Assembly: GCA_018389105.1 (NCBI GenBank)
Contig: JACATO010000980.1
Location: forward strand, 1,116,001 to 1,180,000
Source: Nautilus pompilius
Lineage: Eukaryota > Mollusca > Cephalopoda > Nautilida > Nautilidae
Length of the DNA stretch: 64,000 nt
Direction: 5' to 3'
Shown: positions 22,931 through 35,514 of the stretch, in pieces
How the letters are laid out: the number at the start of each line of letters is the position of its first letter
How positions within the stretch are numbered: position 1 is the first letter of the stretch
The notes under the pieces: model-generated
Database searches by the model: none
The model's input: only the letters and a program-made list of their open reading frames with translations
Told to the model about the DNA's origin: nothing
Made by a program: the position numbers and the translations under genes

Positions 22931-24141
22931 TACAGACAGACACCGGTATTTCCAGCGGTAGTCCGGACGATTTCAGATCTGGCTGCATATCATCATCTTC
23001 TCTTTTCCTATATATATATTCTATGGCCATTTTGTGCTTCCTATTACCTACATAGCTGGCTAATTATTTTTATCTGGAGATATTTCATGCACAAACTGCC
23101 AGGAGTTTCTATTAGTAATGAAAACCAACTGACAACTTTTCGTGTCTTCAGCTTCTCTTGTTACATTGTTGGAAGTTAGCGCGAATATTCTATTTTCTAC
23201 GATTCCACTTGTTTTGTTGTCATGGCGAACACGTGACTGACACCGCGGCTTATACAAAGACTGCGAGCACCTCCATCTTGAAGACTCGATGGGCTGATAG
23301 GTGCTCTTGCTAATTTCTCCGATCTTGTCTTGTATTTCAAAACAAATATACGTCGTGGACTTTAAATGGCCCCATCCACTTGCGAGTAAAGTAATGAAAA
23401 TAATGCAGGCTCGCAGCTAATCCAGACAGTATGAGATTGGATGTATTGATGTAAATAATTCGTTAAATTTTAGAATTTTTGTCGTTGCACTATACATTAG
23501 GAAAGCTGCATAATACACTAGCAACTAAAAATATAACTATGAAACTACATCAAAAAAAGGAAAGTGATATTATATTTAAAGGTACAATGGATTAAAATTA
23601 TACAAGGAAGATAACACATCGAGGCATTGTGATATACTGAAAAAAAGTGATGAGCAAAAGTAAGGTGATAAACATGCTTAAACATTGTGAAACAGGTAAA
23701 CAGACATATGAAACAAATAATGATACAGTGAGGAAAGCAGATGCATGGAAGTAATAAATGGAGGCGAGTTGACCTTTTGAGGTTTCCGCTCTATGTTTTT
23801 GGTGAACATGCTACACATTGATGAGAATGAACACATGAATACCATAGAAATAGGAGTTATACGTAGAACGAATAGAAAAATATATTCAACCATATCAGAG
23901 TAATCAGTCTTTTGAAAGCTGGTACAGAAATGTATTTATAATTCTATAAAGTGTATGAATGACGAATACAATAGGGAAAGGGATGCTATAAATATTTTTA
24001 CATTCTTATGATAATTATATATTTTTATATTGCTGCAGAAAAATTGTTGCAAAATAAATATTCAACTATTTTTCTTCTAAACGTGCAGAACAAGGTTATA
24101 TACAACCATGTAATCACCCTTGCACAGTGTTGATATTTGTT
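22931..24141. other. intergenic, nothing recognised
   Basis: AT-rich with short frames on both strands. cacgtgac at 23231 is one of many CACGTG words scattered in the right part of the window. Confidence 0.4.
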
Positions 24142-24430
24142 TTAATACCAGATTTCAAACGTTTGGCGAAGAGGGAACCAAACATCCATAGTATTTAGCA
24201 GAGGTTCATCTCCGGAGGGTTCGGCATTATATTTCTGCTGGAAAATAGAATTTCTTCTCAATTTCCTTGCTGGTGGCGAACGTTTTCCTTCCGGTATGTC
24301 CCTGCGTGCATATTTGTCCATGGTTTCTTCTATCAGTTCCGACTGACCAGCTCTCCCGAGGTTATACATCTCCAGAGCAGAACCCCCCCCCCTGGCGGTG
24401 ACTTCAAAGGAGATCTCGCAAACGGTCGGG
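24142..24430 (-). CDS. candidate terminal exon, unknown protein
   Basis: Behind an acceptor-like GCACTTTCAG at 24431-24440, an open frame of about 96 codons runs to TAA at 24142. It reads PTVCEISFEVTARGGGSALE, MYNLGRAGQSELIEETMDKY, then a basic stretch GKRSPPARKLRRNSIFQQK and a tail MDVWFPLRQTFEIWY. Composition is balanced (Asp, Glu, Lys and Arg rich, few rare residues) and codon choice looks coding-like. RKLRRNS could be a phosphorylation site of a basophilic kinase. I do not recognise the family; no upstream exon was found, so it may be part of a larger minus-strand gene or a decayed copy. Confidence 0.35.
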
Positions 24431-24480
24431 CTGAAAGTGCGAGCGCCAGGGCTTCTTCAAGAACAGTAAGATGCACTCAC

Positions 24481-26940
24481 ATCAGCTCGAAGTGGTCTCG
24501 ACGGATGTGTAGCTGCCTGTGCATGGTCGTGAACAGCAGCTACGGTTAAGGATGGAGGTAGATCAATACAAGTGTGAAGCTGCTTATTAGGAAAGGGTGT
24601 CAGAAATTTGCATAAAACCAGAAGTGTACAGGTAAGTTCTCGTCCATCACGCCACCCACTTCATCTTCCAACATGACAATGATCTCGAGCACTCAGCCAG
24701 TGAGGTGAAAAACTATCTGGAATGTAAAAGGGGCTGATGGAACATCCACAGAATTACCTCGAGCATCATTGAGGCTACATATTTAGCTGCTGAGAAAGTC
24801 AAACCTTGAATGAATTGTGGTAAGTGCCAGAGACAGAACGTTTTAAACAACATTCCGCAGTCATGCAATGATAAGCTGTATGGGGGCGTGAAAACGAGGT
24901 GTCATGCTCCATAGAAAGCTAACGGCTCTGGGCTCTGTGTACATAATACTCTCTCATTTCTATAATTCTCGCTTCGCCAATTTTCAAAAAAATATAATTT
25001 TTTTAGTTTCAAGTTACTATGATGCATAGTTTCTTTTTCACAAACGGTAGATTTTCCTAAATTCTGGTGTATTAATTACGACGAAAGTTAAGTTCCCCGC
25101 ACTTCGCTGACCTTAGTACTTCAGGTGCCCTGGCGGAGCTCGATAACCGTCTTTACCGAATTACGGAATAAGAACAACAGCAGCAGCAGCATCAGCAGCA
25201 GCAGCAGCTGTAATACGGACGAGAACACGGTTTGTCGCTTGTTGTGCAGTCTCAACAGTCCACAAATATTTATAAACTAGTCAGACGAAGTTTGATGCGG
25301 ATGCTGGCTTGTTCTTTTCCTACTTTGCAATATCTCCAGCCGTTTCCACCCCCGTTTTCTTAGACACGGGTAAAGTCAATCAGCGACTCGCACAAGGTAA
25401 AGAAAAAGACTACTACAACTCAGATTTATTGTTGTAGAGCTTTACAAATATCAGAACGAGCTTGAAGATTAATCTGCTTTCTTTTCGCCATCCCGGCAAT
25501 TAGAAATCTTAATAAACGTATCTATAGTTATTGTTAATTACCTTCAGTTCCGTAGATTGAACGGAAGATATTCCTAAACCTCAGAGAAGTCAGCTGTTTC
25601 AGGATAATAGATAAACGAATTTTGACTCGGTGTCACCTGAGCTGCTGATGGAAGTGGTATGGATTTCTTATTCTGTCTCGAGGGAAAGAGGATGAACTAA
25701 AGAAAAACTATTCGTTAGACATTCCGTACTTTTATTAGTAGCCAGGAAATCCTCATCTACTTCTGACCCTGGCTCATTCCAGAGAACACGGGTGTCTGTT
25801 AAGTCATTATATTTATCTTATTTTAAAAATGTATTTTCTTAATATCCAACCGGGATGCATTTTTAAAATCAATTTATAAATGTCTCGCTCGGTAAGTATT
25901 ACAAAACGTTAAAAAATAAACTTTCTTTGCTGTAATCTGTTATTGTCTCTCTCCCGATGTCTAAGAATATTCTAAATTTCCAAAACCTACAATCTACACC
26001 GAATTCCTTAAAACAATTTCTCATCTTTACTTCGATAAAGATATTCAAAAAAAAAACGAACTAAGGGTTAATATAATAACATTCTTTCAACTTCACTATC
26101 AGCTGAAATGCGTTGATATTTGCATTTAAGATATCTGTTAATGAGAAAACCTAAAATCTTTCATGAAACTAATTATTTATATTCACTGTCTCCCGAAGTA
26201 TAATAATCGCCATTTATTTTATTTCCTGTTTAAAATAATTTTAGATTATTCCTAGTAAACTCCATTTTCTACTTGAATGACCAATTAATGCATTATTCTG
26301 ATTCACCCGATGGATACATCTGTTCTCTTCGGTATCGACACTGGAATATAATCTTTTTCATATTTACGTTCACTAATTGTATATTTTAACAACAAGAGCA
26401 GATACTTCGTTTTTTTTAAAATTCCTTTATTTATATATTACAAGCACCATTCTTTTAATACGGAACTCTATCAAAAGCCTTAGCTACATAGCACTGATCT
26501 TTCTCATCAACTACTTTACCTCACATATTTTCAATAGTGTATCTATCCACACATTTAATTCATCAGCTCAATTGTGGCTAATCACCACCATTTTTCATGA
26601 AGAAAAACTGCTGGAATTCTCCAAAAAGCCTTAATTTAATTCAAAGATATAGTACGAGTCTAAACGAGTCATGGAAGAAGCACCGTTATCTTTGAGGTCT
26701 GAGATCCATTGCACGTTTTTGTCTCTTTGTTTTCATTGACAAGAAACAGTGAACAGGGGAGCTAGCATCTTTACCTAAACAGCTGGATACGACACCGAAA
26801 TGCATCATTTGCTGTTGTTTGTTTTACTAGACGATGTTCTCTTTTAATCTATGTCGTCCTTAACCTCCAACCACGAAGTGTACGAGAAGAAAAGCTAGAA
26901 TTCATTATCTTCATCAGTAGGATTAAAGACGTTACGCAAT
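24481..26940. other. intergenic; includes a CAG/CAA tract
   Basis: Apart from the CAG tract at 25174-25210 nothing was recognised. From 25850 to 26640 it is strongly AT-rich. Confidence 0.4.
25174..25210. repeat. interrupted (CAG)n, about 12 triplets
   Basis: aacaacagcagcagcagcat is followed by further CAG units to ctg at 25210. It is not in a supported coding frame. Confidence 0.85.
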
Positions 26941-26946
26941 GCCATT

Positions 26947-27240
26947 CACAGATATGATGACGTCATGTTAGTACAAGAATGGAACTTTTATGACCTGCAG
27001 CTAGGGACGGTCAGTGACAGGTACGAGGATGTCACGTTGGTGGATGAATGGAACTTTTATGCCGTACAGACCGGGCCGATCAATGAGAGATATGATAACG
27101 TCAAGCTCGTAGATGAATGGAACGTCTATGCGGTGCAGTGTGACAGATATGATGACGCCATTCTATTAGTTGAATGAAACGTTTAAGATATGCAGCTTCA
27201 CCGAATACTATGATAACGTGGTGTTCGTGGATGAATGGAT
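26947..27240 (+). repeat. 69-bp coding-like tandem repeat, about five units
   Basis: Unit starts RYDDVMLV at 26950 and repeats as RYEDVTLV, RYDNVKLV, RYDDAILLV and YDNVVFV. Each is followed by DEWNFYAVQ-like text (QEWNFYDLQLG, DEWNFYAVQTG, DEWNVYAVQ, then decayed). Units are 69, 69, about 57, 60-65 bp and a partial one. The first three are in one open frame (26899-27177) that ends at a TGA in unit 4. The amino acid pattern is better kept than the third bases, which hints at past coding selection. No family is recognised. Confidence 0.6.
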
Positions 27241-27249
27241 CTAAAGAGT

Positions 27250-30200
27250 TGAGAGCTAAATTCATATGATATTAAATTATGTTAATTATTCATCTCTGTT
27301 CACTATGTACGCATATCTACTAGGAAGTATCTGGTTGGTTACAAATAAAATTCAGCTGCGGTCACGTTTGTATTCGGTATCTCTCTAACACACATAGTTA
27401 ACCGGTCCCTTGATAAGTATTTATATTAATCAGTTCTTGGTCATCGCATATTTCTAGATAGAAACCAAACAAAAAGTATGAAATACGCAAAAAGTAATTA
27501 ACACAAGTGTGATGCCAAATCAATTCTCTTTTTCATCAATATTTTAAATTTTCTTCAAACTACTTGTCCTCGTTCCCTAATGTAGTTATAAAACATCTTT
27601 TGATGCAAGTATTATGGGAAACGTCACATTAGAGGTGCAGAAAATAATGACGTCACAAGTAGCAGTAGAAACCAAGTTCGCGGTGTGGAAGGATAACTAA
27701 CAACGCGTTCTGTCGATGCCGAACCTTAAAACAACAAAAGAAAAGATTGAACTAGCATCACTGACAAATGCGGATTCATTCATCGTGCAAGTTAGAAACT
27801 AGAGACATAAAATGGCACGAATATTGCTCGTCGTGTAAACTTCTGAAATGTCTGTGCTAAAGAAGATGCAACAGGTTGCTATTGGATGCTAGATCGCTGA
27901 AAAGATTCGAATAAAGCAACAATGGCATAATCTTACTTGAGCGACATTCTCTCAGTATTACAATGAGCCAACCAGGTTAGGTACTCTATTTACGAGTGTT
28001 CGTGTTTGTCTTTCTAACGCATAGAAGACGCAGTAATGGCGTGGAAAAACCGCATTTCAGAGCTAATTATAAAACAAAACAACAGGTGACATTAATAATG
28101 AAAAGACAACGATATCGAGTGATTTTACATAGGTATGTCCATTACCTGCGGGTACATGGACACCATCTAGAGGAAGTGTTTTATGGCGCCAGTTTTGGCT
28201 AAAATGTGATTATGTTGAACTCCAAAGACTGCTCATAGGTAAAGGTAAAACGACTTCCATTCATCTGAAAGAGGAAAAAATAGCGAGTCTGACTATAACT
28301 TGTTCTGTTCCACTACCAGTCGGTTAGGGGAGAGAGCAGCTGCCAGTAGTAGAGAGACAAGCAAACATTTCGAGAACGAGGCCAAATGTAGGTCGCCCAG
28401 TCATGGACGGGAGTTCCGTCGCCATAATTAGAGATATTTGCGTCGCACTTAGTAATTTAATGGCGACTCGGCTTTGTACAAATATGTTGTTACCTTTGTT
28501 GCTGTTGGCTAATATAAAAGTACGCGACAAAATGTAAGTCAGCCATTTTTAAACTTGTAATCGGATACAACAAAATTTGAAAGAGGGGAAATTCAGAGCT
28601 GAAGATATGCTAGTCACGTGGACACCGTGAAGGGGCGACAACTCTGATCCTAGAGCGATGCCAGGTCGTGGGTCTATAGATCGAAAGCGAAATATTTCGA
28701 TCGTTTTCTGCTTTAAATCACAATATTGAAAATTGGGAGACGGGGAAACTTAGTGTTTAAGTGTTTGGTATACTTTAAGTAATTATTACGGGGTCGTAGG
28801 CGAAGGAGACCAGGTAACTTGATAAAAACCAGTCAGTCGATGAGAAGATAAGAGAGATTATTATGTTTGAAGAAATGAGTCAGACTTCGTGTTGGTCTCC
28901 TTACAACCTCCCATAAGTAGAGATAGGCCACCGCTGACTCAGAAGTCTTAAAACACACAAAGCGCTGTGAAACAGAAGTATCGCGTGTTAGGCGAAGTAA
29001 GTTCGACCACGTTATTCAAAGATACTAACTTCACAAAATTATACAGGATCACGGTATGTTTTGCCTAACCTTTGTGATCAGGTTGTTAATTTTCTGGAAC
29101 TGTTTTTACCGGTAGTTTGATACGTAGACCAGAGACTTTCTCGATGTTGCACAGTACAACAAAGTCTTTAACTCTAAGTAAGAAGTGGTTTCGTTAGTGC
29201 TTCGGTCTCCTCCGAAATCTCACGATGCTTGAGCTTTGAAATGTTGTGTAGATTCTGTGACAGCCATCAGTAAACAGACAAAACAGGACACGGTGCGTTA
29301 AACTGTGGAAAAGGAATTCTGGCAAGTATTCTATACACGAGCACATCTTCAAGCAATTTGTTTATGAACGTATACGCGTATACACTGTAGGTTACCATTC
29401 TGTATTTATTATGATTCACATGTTTTTCTTTTATTATTTCAAATTAATGTAACTATCATCTTGGAAGAACAGAGAGAGACAAACTCCAATTTATGAGAGA
29501 GAGCAAGTAAGTTATTGGTTTGGCTCTATTGTATGTTTGAAAAAACGTTTTAATCTAGATTTGGTAGCTATATCAACGCAACAATATACCTCTGACGCTC
29601 GTTTACACAATGGACCACGATTTAATATTAATATTTTAAAAATAATAAACTATAACATGGAAATATTTACAATGCAAACTGTCTATAATGAGAATATGTT
29701 ATTCTCAATTACGATGGACAATAAATAGTAACAACAGTAACCAATGCTTTTCGTTATAATCCAAAAATGCTATGACAATAGTCTTTGTTTCAACACAACA
29801 CCGTCCAAGACAGAGATATCGAAGACGTTATAGGTTTTACTTCGTCTGGATTCACGAACGTCTACAGACGTAAGGAAGCGTACCGAACACAATAGGCTTT
29901 GGTTTGAGAAAGTCCGCTTCGTTACAACCCGAAAATGTCCAGGTCACGACAGATTTAGGACAGCATTCTTTTCATAACACGAAATCACCAGCTGAACTTC
30001 AAAGAGAAAATGTGGGTGACTAGTCACAATAAGATTCGTCAATAGCGGAACCGCTGTCAGATTAACAGAGTTCCCGGCCCATGACGTCCCGATCGGTTCC
30101 GGCTTCCCGCTGCTAAAGGTCTCCCCAACATCGGCGCTCGATCTGAGGAACTTTTCTCAAAAGTAGGACTTATAAAAGTTTTGTTTTGGTTGAAGGGAAA

Positions 30201-31370
30201 CATCAAAAGATTCTGAAACTGCCGTTATGCGACCAGAACTTGTCACTGCCGCAGCCAGAAATAAAAGCGAATTGTGAAGAGCAACCGTCTGAGTGACTTA
30301 TGGCCGTCCTTCCACTTGATGGGCTCTAATTTGAGCTTTTCCTACGGCAATCTCTTACAGACCGTCTTCCTTTGATTTGCTTCCTGTTCTATTTGTTTAT
30401 TTCACGCCAGAACAATCGTCCACTAGTTGGCGTAGCGAAATAGGTGGGGCGATTACGTGGGTGACTTTAGCCAGGTGAAGTCGTGTAGAGCTTCTGTTGC
30501 TGCAGCAGAGAGGCGACAGATTAAAGAATACACGGAACTCCACCTTCCAATGATTTCACCGAACAATAGATAGTATCTGGTGGATAATTAACAATAAATA
30601 CCTGTCGATTTAAAATGCCAAGTGTTTTTTAACACGTCTCTGTTTTGTCCGGAAGACGGACAGGAAGACACGTGACTACGTGTTTCAGTTGGCTGGCGAT
30701 TTTAACGAAGATCCGAAAAGGCTGCTGATGAGGGAGAAAAGTAAAACGAACAGAAGACAGAAACAAACGGAGAAAACCAATTTAAGAAGCAGAAAACTGA
30801 ACCAAAATCCATTTCTGTGTTTTTATTGTTTTGGCGACAAAAAACAGAGCCATTGTTTTAACTGATATCGCCTAAATAAGCTGCTGATTAACTCTGCGGT
30901 AGAAAGAGGAGTGTAAATCTAATGAGGAACTGTTTTTATGCTTCTCCGCCAACCCGGGAATACTGAGATGAGCCATGTAACAGGGGATGCTGTTTGTAGA
31001 GAGCTCTGCCCTGGGGTTTTAATCATACGGAAGTTACAGGACTTGGCTCGATTTTATCACTTATCAAAGTTTGGCTGGTCACCGCTGTACGAACTGTCAG
31101 CAGAGACGATCCTTTAGGTGTCTCGTCAGCTCGAAACCATTAAGAAAGAAGCTTTGATTAGAATGATGACGCTGCATACTGTACATATATCGATATGATG
31201 ATAGGCTGTAGTCACGTGACACCAGAGGTCACGGCTGTTCTACTACCGGGGCGATGAACCGATTTCGTGGTAATAAAACCAGGAATTCGTGCACAGACAT
31301 GTTAAGAGATTTCCACTGATAATATTAAGCTTTCGGGATTAAAATAGTATGATTACTGTACCCTCGCGCT
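27250..31370. other. intergenic, no recognised gene or element
   Basis: Only short frames were seen. E-box words CACGTG(A/G) occur at 28616, 30671 and 31214, and a TGACGTCA at 27648. No splice-supported exon was found. Confidence 0.4.
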
Positions 31371-31700
31371 CGATAAGGGGGCGTGTGCTCTGACCAGTCC
31401 TGGTACAACAGCGCGCACTCTGCTAATTAATGAATTAGAGAAACAAGACGAACATCAATGGATGAGGGTTACGCTCCTCCTGCCATTCATTAACAGTCTG
31501 GAAATAGGTCCAAACGCCCAGACAGCCCGCCTGGGTGGCTCATGACGAACCATCGACGGGTAACGAGCCCGGCATTCATGAAATGCGCTGTTGTTAACTC
31601 TGTTTGACACAAGTCAAATGTAAACTTGTGCAAGAGGAAATAATTAATTAACGCAGGGCAGCGGGGAATAAAGGAAAACCAAAAGATGGATCACGTTTAG
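31371..31700. promoter_or_regulatory. possible conserved noncoding element with homeodomain-type sites
   Basis: High-complexity, noncoding sequence with tctgctaattaatgaattag (about 31421) and aataattaattaac (about 31640), both dense in TAAT cores, beside CG-rich words. It resembles enhancer-like DNA in composition only; conservation was not tested. Confidence 0.2.
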
Positions 31701-33259
31701 GCTGTCATTTGTTGTTGTAAACTAGAGAGCATCAGAAAGCGAGAGATTCGGCATATCCCCCGCATCAAGCCCGATGAATATCTGCTTTGAGGACTAATTG
31801 TATGTATTTCCCAGATTTCTCTTTCTGTCTTGGACAAATATAATTGTTGTTGGTGGTGAAAGTAATTACAAAAATAGAAGATAAAGAGTAGAACAAATGA
31901 GCTATTTCCTGCCGAAGCTTCACGTACTCTGACGGTCCCTATCCTTTTTAATTTACCAGTCTCAGTTAAATTATTATTAAAAACGCGTCCAAGTTTGTTT
32001 TGTTGCTAAGTATAACCTCATTTGATTTTTTTGTTGTTGTTGTTGTCATCAATAGATTGTATTCGGCTCCAAGTTACTTCAAACTCGTCATCGAACTCTC
32101 TGTCAACGTAGACGTGAATTAACTGAGATTCTGATAAAACGATGGTAGAGGGAATATCAATTGCATTGTCTCCCTATCATGATTACCAACCATCTACCAA
32201 ATTGCTTGGCTGTCGGTCATATGTTCAATAAATGTAAACTATAACATTTCGACTCATCAGAAAACGAAGCGAAGGCACTAATCTTGCAAACGGGTTCTTG
32301 TGTTCCTGATATCGTAAGCGGATTAACGGAAAATCCACTTTGTTTAAAATTTACAGCACACGAGCTTAACGACACCATTTGTATTGAAAACGATATCTCC
32401 AGCCAATCTCCTTCACTAGAGAACTCCCTAGCAACATCAAGTTTACAAAGGTAAAAAGAAGACATTTTACTAAATAAAAATTAATTTAATTAATTGCCTA
32501 AAGGAATACTTAATACCCTAAATGATCGTATTTTAAAATATTCTAAATTTCAGCAATCATTAAGGACAAAATTAAAATACTAATGATGACGACGATGAAC
32601 TGGAGCTGTTATCAGAAGTATTCCTTTAATAGACGCCCGTCAGGCGAACTGAGAATAAGCGGTGTGCTATTTAACTTTCTAGAATGTGATGTGGCCTGGT
32701 TTTGAGACGACGTCGTAAACAGAATCTCGCTAATGCTTTAGGGTCGGAGTCGGGGCGCATGACATCATCACTGCGCGGGTCTCTGTGTGGGCATCTTTCC
32801 ACCCTGACAGAGAGAGCGACACCTGTCGGATAGCCCCGGCTGCTGCTCCTATTTCAGTCAACAGAGAATTTTGTTGCGGAGGGGGTAAAAAAAAAACATA
32901 TTTTAAGCGCAACAGTATACAAGTGGATGTAGGTGTCTTATCGGAGATTAACGCGTGTGATGGATTAGATGCTTCGCTGTTTATCGAGGCACGTGTGATG
33001 TAAAACTGTGCGGCTCTGCGTGGAACGACTTTGAGGGGTGCCGGCTGGCGGAACCCTTGGCGCAGCCAGCCGTGTGTGTGTCCCTGTGTCCGGGTCGGGG
33101 ACGATATGGCAGGATGTGGTTGCCGGCGTTCTCCGAGACCACCTGGGCCGCTGCGGTGATTAAAGGGAGGGAGAGGGTCCTGTCTCCTGACTCCAGATCG
33201 GCTTTTCCGGCTCTGGTCGCCCTTTCTGTGGTCACTGGTGCCCACTTCCAACCAGTCTG
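31701..33259. other. intergenic, no recognised gene
   Basis: From 32690 to 33260 it becomes GC-rich with overlapping frames on both strands (up to 173 codons, 32730-33251 minus), which look like a composition effect. Confidence 0.35.
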
Positions 33260-33355
33260 ATCCTTTTCTTGTATAAAATTAAAGCCGCTTTCTATTAAAA
33301 ACTCTTTTCCTTTCTCTGATTCCACAAATTTCAATGCCTTATCACCACTATACAC
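33260..33355 (-). pseudogene. possible FLYWCH-type zinc-finger remnant
   Basis: The minus frame reads ALKFVESEKGKEFLIESGFN then FIQEKDQTGWKW. This follows the FLYWCH layout F-[IV]-x-S-x-[KR]-G-x3-[LF]-x3-G-[FY]-x-[FY]-x(8)-W-[RK], but W-R-C has become W-K-W and the His pair is not seen. FLYWCH fingers occur in transposases and in host proteins, so either origin is possible. Confidence 0.3.
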
Positions 33356-35298
33356 CGGGCGCAGGCTAAATAGCTGCTATTCTCTTTGGGCGGTGGTCGT
33401 CATGGTTACCAGGGGCTGACCACGGCCAGCCTCGACAGTTTTACGATTCACACCAGAATTACTCTCGACACGATCACGGTCTTTGTTTTAATGGCTAGGT
33501 CTCCCCGCATCATTTGACAAGGAAAATGAATAATAACATTTTTCCTTTTTATAAATCAGCTGATCCGTTTGTTTCCTCTACTAAAGAAGTTGAAACTGTT
33601 CGCGTTGGCATTAGTCAAGAAAGGTATCGTCGGACACATAGAAAGTGTATATTTAGTTTCCCCATTTGGGAAATATACTTGTAAAACATTTTAGCAGCTC
33701 CGTCAGGCCAATTTTAATACATAATAAAACTTATTAATACAGATAAATGTCATTGTGCAGTTTATGGCTGTTCCAAGCCCCGACGTCTGGGGTTGAGCCC
33801 AGATAGAATAATCCCCTTTCACGTAGCTCTGTCTGGCAAGACAAGAGATCATCTTCACCTCCACAATCTAATACGGGAATATTCTCTTCTTTTCTTTTAA
33901 AATTGAATATATATATAAAAAAAAACAATATTAGAATTTCTAAAGTATTTTACGCTATATTTTAGACCCTTTAAGTCTTTGCCTTTAACTGCGTCATATT
34001 CCAGAAGCGATATCTGTTTCTGGTTCTTGCTTCCTTCTAAAGGGAAGTTTGTTCTCCCCAATAGCAGTGTTGCTGTGTGCACGTGTATTTGTGCAGTACA
34101 TTTTTTCACTGATAAACAACAAAATTAGAGGACAAGTGATTTAGGAAACACCCAAGACTCTGTAATTTGATGCCGTTCACAAGCAATCGGAGAGTAAAGA
34201 ACGTGGCGCGAACGGTAAAATAAGCTGACGATCAAACGCTTTCAAGCGGGGAATCGTGAAGAATTCAGAAATCAGTAAACGTCTTGGGAAATGGTACATG
34301 AGAGTAAAGAATTTCCATTTAAATGTATTCTTAATTTTCCATTAGAAGTCTAAGCTGCGGACCTATGAGTTAACCGTTGAAAATAACAGGAGGAAAAGTG
34401 TTAAAAATCTGTTGGTGCCGACAGGTGGAGCCAGGTGCTGCAAACGTAGAACTTACCAAAGAGAGGACAGTAAACCACATCCATTGGCGGCTTATATTAA
34501 AAAGAATCCAGAAAAGTCCTTCTCGATTACTGCCTCTATATACTGCCATCAGTACACATATTGTGTAAGTTTATGTGCTGCTGTCTGACAGAAGTAATTT
34601 TAAAGTGAAGGTCAACCGTTTGGTTGTTGCTTCTTCTCAAAACACAAACAGAAAAAGAGATTTTCCGGGCAGCCACTCGCACTGATGGGTGGTGACGTTT
34701 GTTTTTCTTGTTTACAGTTGAAAATTAACTCAATCGAGGTGTCCTTAGGAGGACCGTTGATGGCGCGCCATTAGGGAGCCGAGGGGGAAGGCACGTGACG
34801 CAGTGTGTTCGGTTGGATACGAGCCGATTGAAAAATCAGGAAAAACTGGGTTTTACTCACTAGATGAAAACCCGAAGTTGGTCTCCGTAAAACAGCCTTC
34901 GATAAAATTAGACTAGAAGAGAAAATATGCTGAATGCTTCGAGTTAATAAGGAGAAATAGAAGAGAGAATTAAAGAGTTACTCTAGTGACGATTTCAAGC
35001 CTAAAACCCTAGCAAGGTTTCTTCCTATCTCCCACAATGAAAACAACAGAAACAAGAGCAAATCTGAAGTATCACTCATCTTAGTGCCACAGGGAAAAAC
35101 CCAACATTCTCAGTTACTATGGTTTCCTAGCTAATCAAAGATATACAATACAATAAGCCTACGGAGACTGAGGCTATTTAACGATTAGCTGCTGATTACA
35201 TCCGACAGAAATGTTCTGCTGACTCAATAAAGATAAGTACAGTCCATCTTCACATAACATTTACTAAGGAAGCTGGACTTGAGATGGTATTTACTTAC
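33356..35298. other. intergenic or intronic, nothing recognised
   Basis: Mixed composition, frames of at most 70 codons. gcacgtgacg near 34792 is another CACGTG word. Confidence 0.4.
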
Positions 35299-35514
35299 AG
35301 ATATCATTTTCTCCACTCACACAAGACGCACCAACGCCCCCTGGTGTGACCTCGTATGTGACGTAGCCAGTTTCGAGCCATGCCCCTGGTAAACAAAATA
35401 TCTGCGAACAGTTTCTGCAGATGCCACCAGGCGGTGTATCAATGGCACGTTGTCGCGCACACGCAAAACTGGTTGCTAAATGTTCATTCTTGCAATCTCC
35501 GGACACCGAGAGTA
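35299..35514 (-). CDS. candidate cysteine-rich exon (ADAM/ADAMTS-like Cys-rich module?)
   Basis: A 216-bp exon is bounded by a pyrimidine-rich acceptor (CAACTCCGTCCTTAACAACAG) and a consensus donor T|GTAAGTAA. It is open throughout and phase 1 at both ends, the usual form of shuffled extracellular modules. It encodes 71 full codons with 7 Cys: SGDCKNEH, FACARQ, GGICRNCSQIFC, GASCVSGENDIC. The order C..C...C then P..GxxC....C resembles the cysteine-rich domain after the catalytic domain of ADAM/ADAMTS-type metalloproteases (C..LWC....P...GT.C...WC). No HExxH exon was found near it, so the assignment is tentative. Confidence 0.38.

Noticed and set aside
32730..33251. 173-codon minus frame
   Set aside because: GC-rich patch, Pro/Arg/Ser-biased text overlapping another frame; no domain and no supporting splice sites.
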